Assembly (NCBI GenBank): GCA_023411645.1
Contig: JAEYON010000017.1
Span: 1-15,280, forward strand
Reading direction: 5' to 3'
Source: Bacillota bacterium
Lineage (GTDB): Bacteria; Bacillota; Clostridia; Acetivibrionales; DTU013
DNA length: 15,280 bases
The translations under genes and the position numbers were made by a program. The notes beneath the pieces are model-generated. The model searched no databases. It worked only from the letters and a program-made list of their open reading frames with translations, and was not told the DNA's origin. Shown here piece by piece: positions 13,738-15,280 of this stretch (the stretch's first letter is position 1; every line of letters starts with the position of its first letter).

Positions 13738-14625
13738 ATACACGATATACTTATCAATCAGCCTGACAGGATGATAGGATAATTTTGCCTTTCTTATACC
13801 CTCTTCTCCAAGATCCTGCTCTCTGTTGATGTATGTCGTCCCGCTCCACTCTCTCAGGGTAAATTGCTGATTGATCAGCGTGTAAAGTCCATCAATGGAG
13901 CTCTTTGCCTTTTCTATATGTATAACAGCGGTGTCCTCGTTTAGCATTTCACCTACGGTAAAGGCCTCGAACTTCCCGTCCGTTTTAATCAAGGCGCCCT
14001 TACAGCCAAGCGTCTTGTAGTTCCTTAGAAGCTCCATGTTGGCAAAACGTTCGCAATAGTCCCCATCCTGACAGTCGCACCCCTTCTCACCGCACCATTC
14101 CTCCATGATCCTGCTGCACTCATCCAGAAGAGAGCATTCCAGCGGAATATACTCGTAAGTGTACCGCCTGTTGAATTTATTGATGTGATTACGCTTGCCG
14201 TCATACTTCTTGCCTCTCAGGCCTATAAGGTCGCTTGTGTTATATAGGTAATCGCTATTGTCCCTGTCATACACAAAAGAATTCTCCGGAACACCTACAC
14301 CTGAGAAATACTTCAATTCATCCTGAGAAATCCTTTTGAAAATGGGTTTGCGCCCGTTATCAATAAAATACTTCTTCAATTCCGAAAAGGCCGCGGCAAA
14401 TCTTTCCTCATCGACGTCGCCTATGGGCATCATCGCAAAGGCTTCTCCTTTGCATGGAAACGATACTACACACAAAAGATCTGCTATGATGGCATATCTG
14501 AATTTGTAAAAATAACGCCACGCGAAAAAGTTTGTAAAGGTCAGTTCTGATACTTGTACGTTATGTTTCTTTATATAATAATCAAATTCTGTTTTGCTGT
14601 TTAGCGTGATTTCCGAAAAATCCAT
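13732..14625 (-). CDS. DUF2156 (LPG synthase C-terminal-like, GNAT-fold) protein of unknown function
   Basis: This 297-residue protein looks like the stand-alone DUF2156 family, related to the catalytic domain of phosphatidylglycerol lysyltransferase and to FemX-like GNAT folds. The best landmarks are DYLYNTSDLIGLRGKKYDGK followed by RNHINKFNRR (about 125-154). Later ones are GALIKTDGKFEAFTVGEML and TAVIHIEKAKSSIDGLYTLI, and then YINREQDLGEEGIRKAKLSY near the end. There is no N-terminal flippase or other membrane segment, so it is cytoplasmic and unlikely to work like full MprF. A cysteine cluster (Cys178, Cys183, Cys185, Cys191) lies in the middle. Substrate and role are unknown. The start is ATG at 14625, 6-7 nt after AGGGGAG. 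It sits 58 nt downstream of pfkA and is probably cotranscribed with it; a weak TTGAAC-17-TATTTA lies between. Confidence 0.8.
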   Translation of the reverse strand: MDFSEITLNSKTEFDYYIKKHNVQVSELTFTNFFAWRYFYKFRYAIIADLLCVVSFPCKGEAFAMMPIGDVDEERFAAAFSELKKYFIDNGRKPIFKRISQDELKYFSGVGVPENSFVYDRDNSDYLYNTSDLIGLRGKKYDGKRNHINKFNRRYTYEYIPLECSLLDECSRIMEEWCGEKGCDCQDGDYCERFANMELLRNYKTLGCKGALIKTDGKFEAFTVGEMLNEDTAVIHIEKAKSSIDGLYTLINQQFTLREWSGTTYINREQDLGEEGIRKAKLSYHPVRLIDKYIVYA

Positions 14626-14683
14626 TAAGCACTCCCCTCTGTCCGTCTAAATAAACTTACCGACTATTTTGTTCAACTGAAGT

Positions 14684-15280
14684 TCAGTCTCCAAAGCCAA
14701 CGCCAACGCTCTTGGCAATCCGAACCAGCTCGCCTTTGGGATCCACCAGTTTGAGCTTGCCAACGGCTTCCTCAAGGGATACTGCCGTTATCTCATCCCC
14801 CGAGAGCGCAACCATGGAGCCGTATTTACCTTCATCAGCCAGTTCGACAGCCTTTACGCCATATCTAGTTGAAAGCAGCCTGTCAAAGGGATTCGGCCTG
14901 CCGCCCCTCTGCAGATGGCCCAATACGGTAACCCTGGTTTCAATGCCGGTAAACTTCTCTATCTGTGCGGCAACCATATTTCCGATGCCTCCAAGTCTGA
15001 CCGGATCTGGGCTGGACTCATCGATCTTGCTGACGACCATTTGACCTTTCAGCTCTTTAGCTCCCTCCGCCACTACGACAATACTAAAATGCTTTCCTTC
15101 AATTTTTCTCTGAAGAATGCTTTCAGTCACCTTTTTAATATCAAAATCAATCTCCGGTATCAATATAACATCAGCGCCGCCTGCAATGCCTGACGTCAGC
15201 GCGATCCAGCCGGCATATCTGCCCATTACCTCCAGGATCATGACCCTGTGGTGGGATTCCGCTGTGGAGTGCAGCTTGTC
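14684..15280 (-). CDS. pfkA: 6-phosphofructokinase, C-terminal part (5' end beyond window)
   Basis: The reading frame is open to the window edge, giving 198 C-terminal residues. It begins DKLHSTAESHHRVMILEVMG and continues RYAGWIALTSGIAGGADVIL. The fructose 6-phosphate-binding region follows as VTVLGHLQRGGRPNPFDRLL with STRYGVKA. PFK commits fructose 6-phosphate to glycolysis. The wording TAESHHRV...MGRYAGWIAL resembles the group often called PFK group III, which includes both ATP- and pyrophosphate-using enzymes. The residues that tell these apart (around the GGDGT/GGDD motif) are in the missing N-terminal part, so the phosphoryl donor cannot be decided here. The stop is TGA at 14686-14684. 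The DUF2156 gene follows after 58 nt. Confidence 0.93.
   Translation of the reverse strand, partial: DKLHSTAESHHRVMILEVMGRYAGWIALTSGIAGGADVILIPEIDFDIKKVTESILQRKIEGKHFSIVVVAEGAKELKGQMVVSKIDESSPDPVRLGGIGNMVAAQIEKFTGIETRVTVLGHLQRGGRPNPFDRLLSTRYGVKAVELADEGKYGSMVALSGDEITAVSLEEAVGKLKLVDPKGELVRIAKSVGVGFGD

Noticed and set aside
14671..14690. Terminator between pfkA and the DUF2156 gene
   Set aside because: The inverted repeat ACTGAACTTCAGT forms only a tiny stem and no U tract follows.

Overview
The window looks like part of a chromosome from an anaerobic Gram-positive bacterium of the Clostridia, probably near the Acetivibrio/Ruminiclostridium group. This is inferred from AGGAGG-type ribosome binding sites, the eno-secG-rnr and gap-pgk-tpi-gpmI gene orders, a YesM/YesN-type two-component pair and an HPr-like protein. 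No species can be named from sequence reading alone. There are no tRNA or rRNA genes, CRISPR arrays or recognisable insertion sequences.

Layout. Positions 1-154 (minus) hold the 5' end of mtaB, a tRNA methylthiotransferase. A small HPr-like gene without the phosphocarrier histidine (435-662, plus) diverges from it and converges on rnr. From 787 to 15280 the minus strand is almost entirely lower glycolysis plus export/RNA genes. In transcription order from the right these are 6-phosphofructokinase (partial), a DUF2156/GNAT-fold protein, gap, a fused pgk-tpi gene, gpmI, eno, secG and rnr. The run is broken between gpmI and eno by a plus-strand sensor kinase and response regulator pair (5117-8697).

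How it works together. Gap, PGK-TPI, GpmI and Eno carry out five consecutive or adjoining steps from triose phosphates to phosphoenolpyruvate, and PFK feeds them from above. The genes are not one simple operon. There is a good promoter before gap, an attenuator-like hairpin set between gap and pgk-tpi, a clear terminator between pgk-tpi and gpmI, a likely promoter before eno and one before secG, and a clear terminator between secG and rnr. Expression of neighbouring enzymes is therefore probably set separately.

Most notable points: (1) PGK and TPI are one in-frame polypeptide; (2) the fusion joint carries an A8 run in the exact phase of an A-AAA-AAA slippery heptamer, with stops close by in both other frames, so stand-alone PGK could also be made; (3) mutually exclusive hairpins lie ahead of the fusion gene; (4) a structured 48-49-nt tandem repeat lies between the kinase and regulator genes and runs into the regulator's ribosome binding site; (5) a 20-bp-stem inverted repeat lies between the convergent regulator and gpmI genes. 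I see no clearly new multi-gene system here. The gene content is mainly core metabolism, and the novelty is in gene fusion and RNA-level control.
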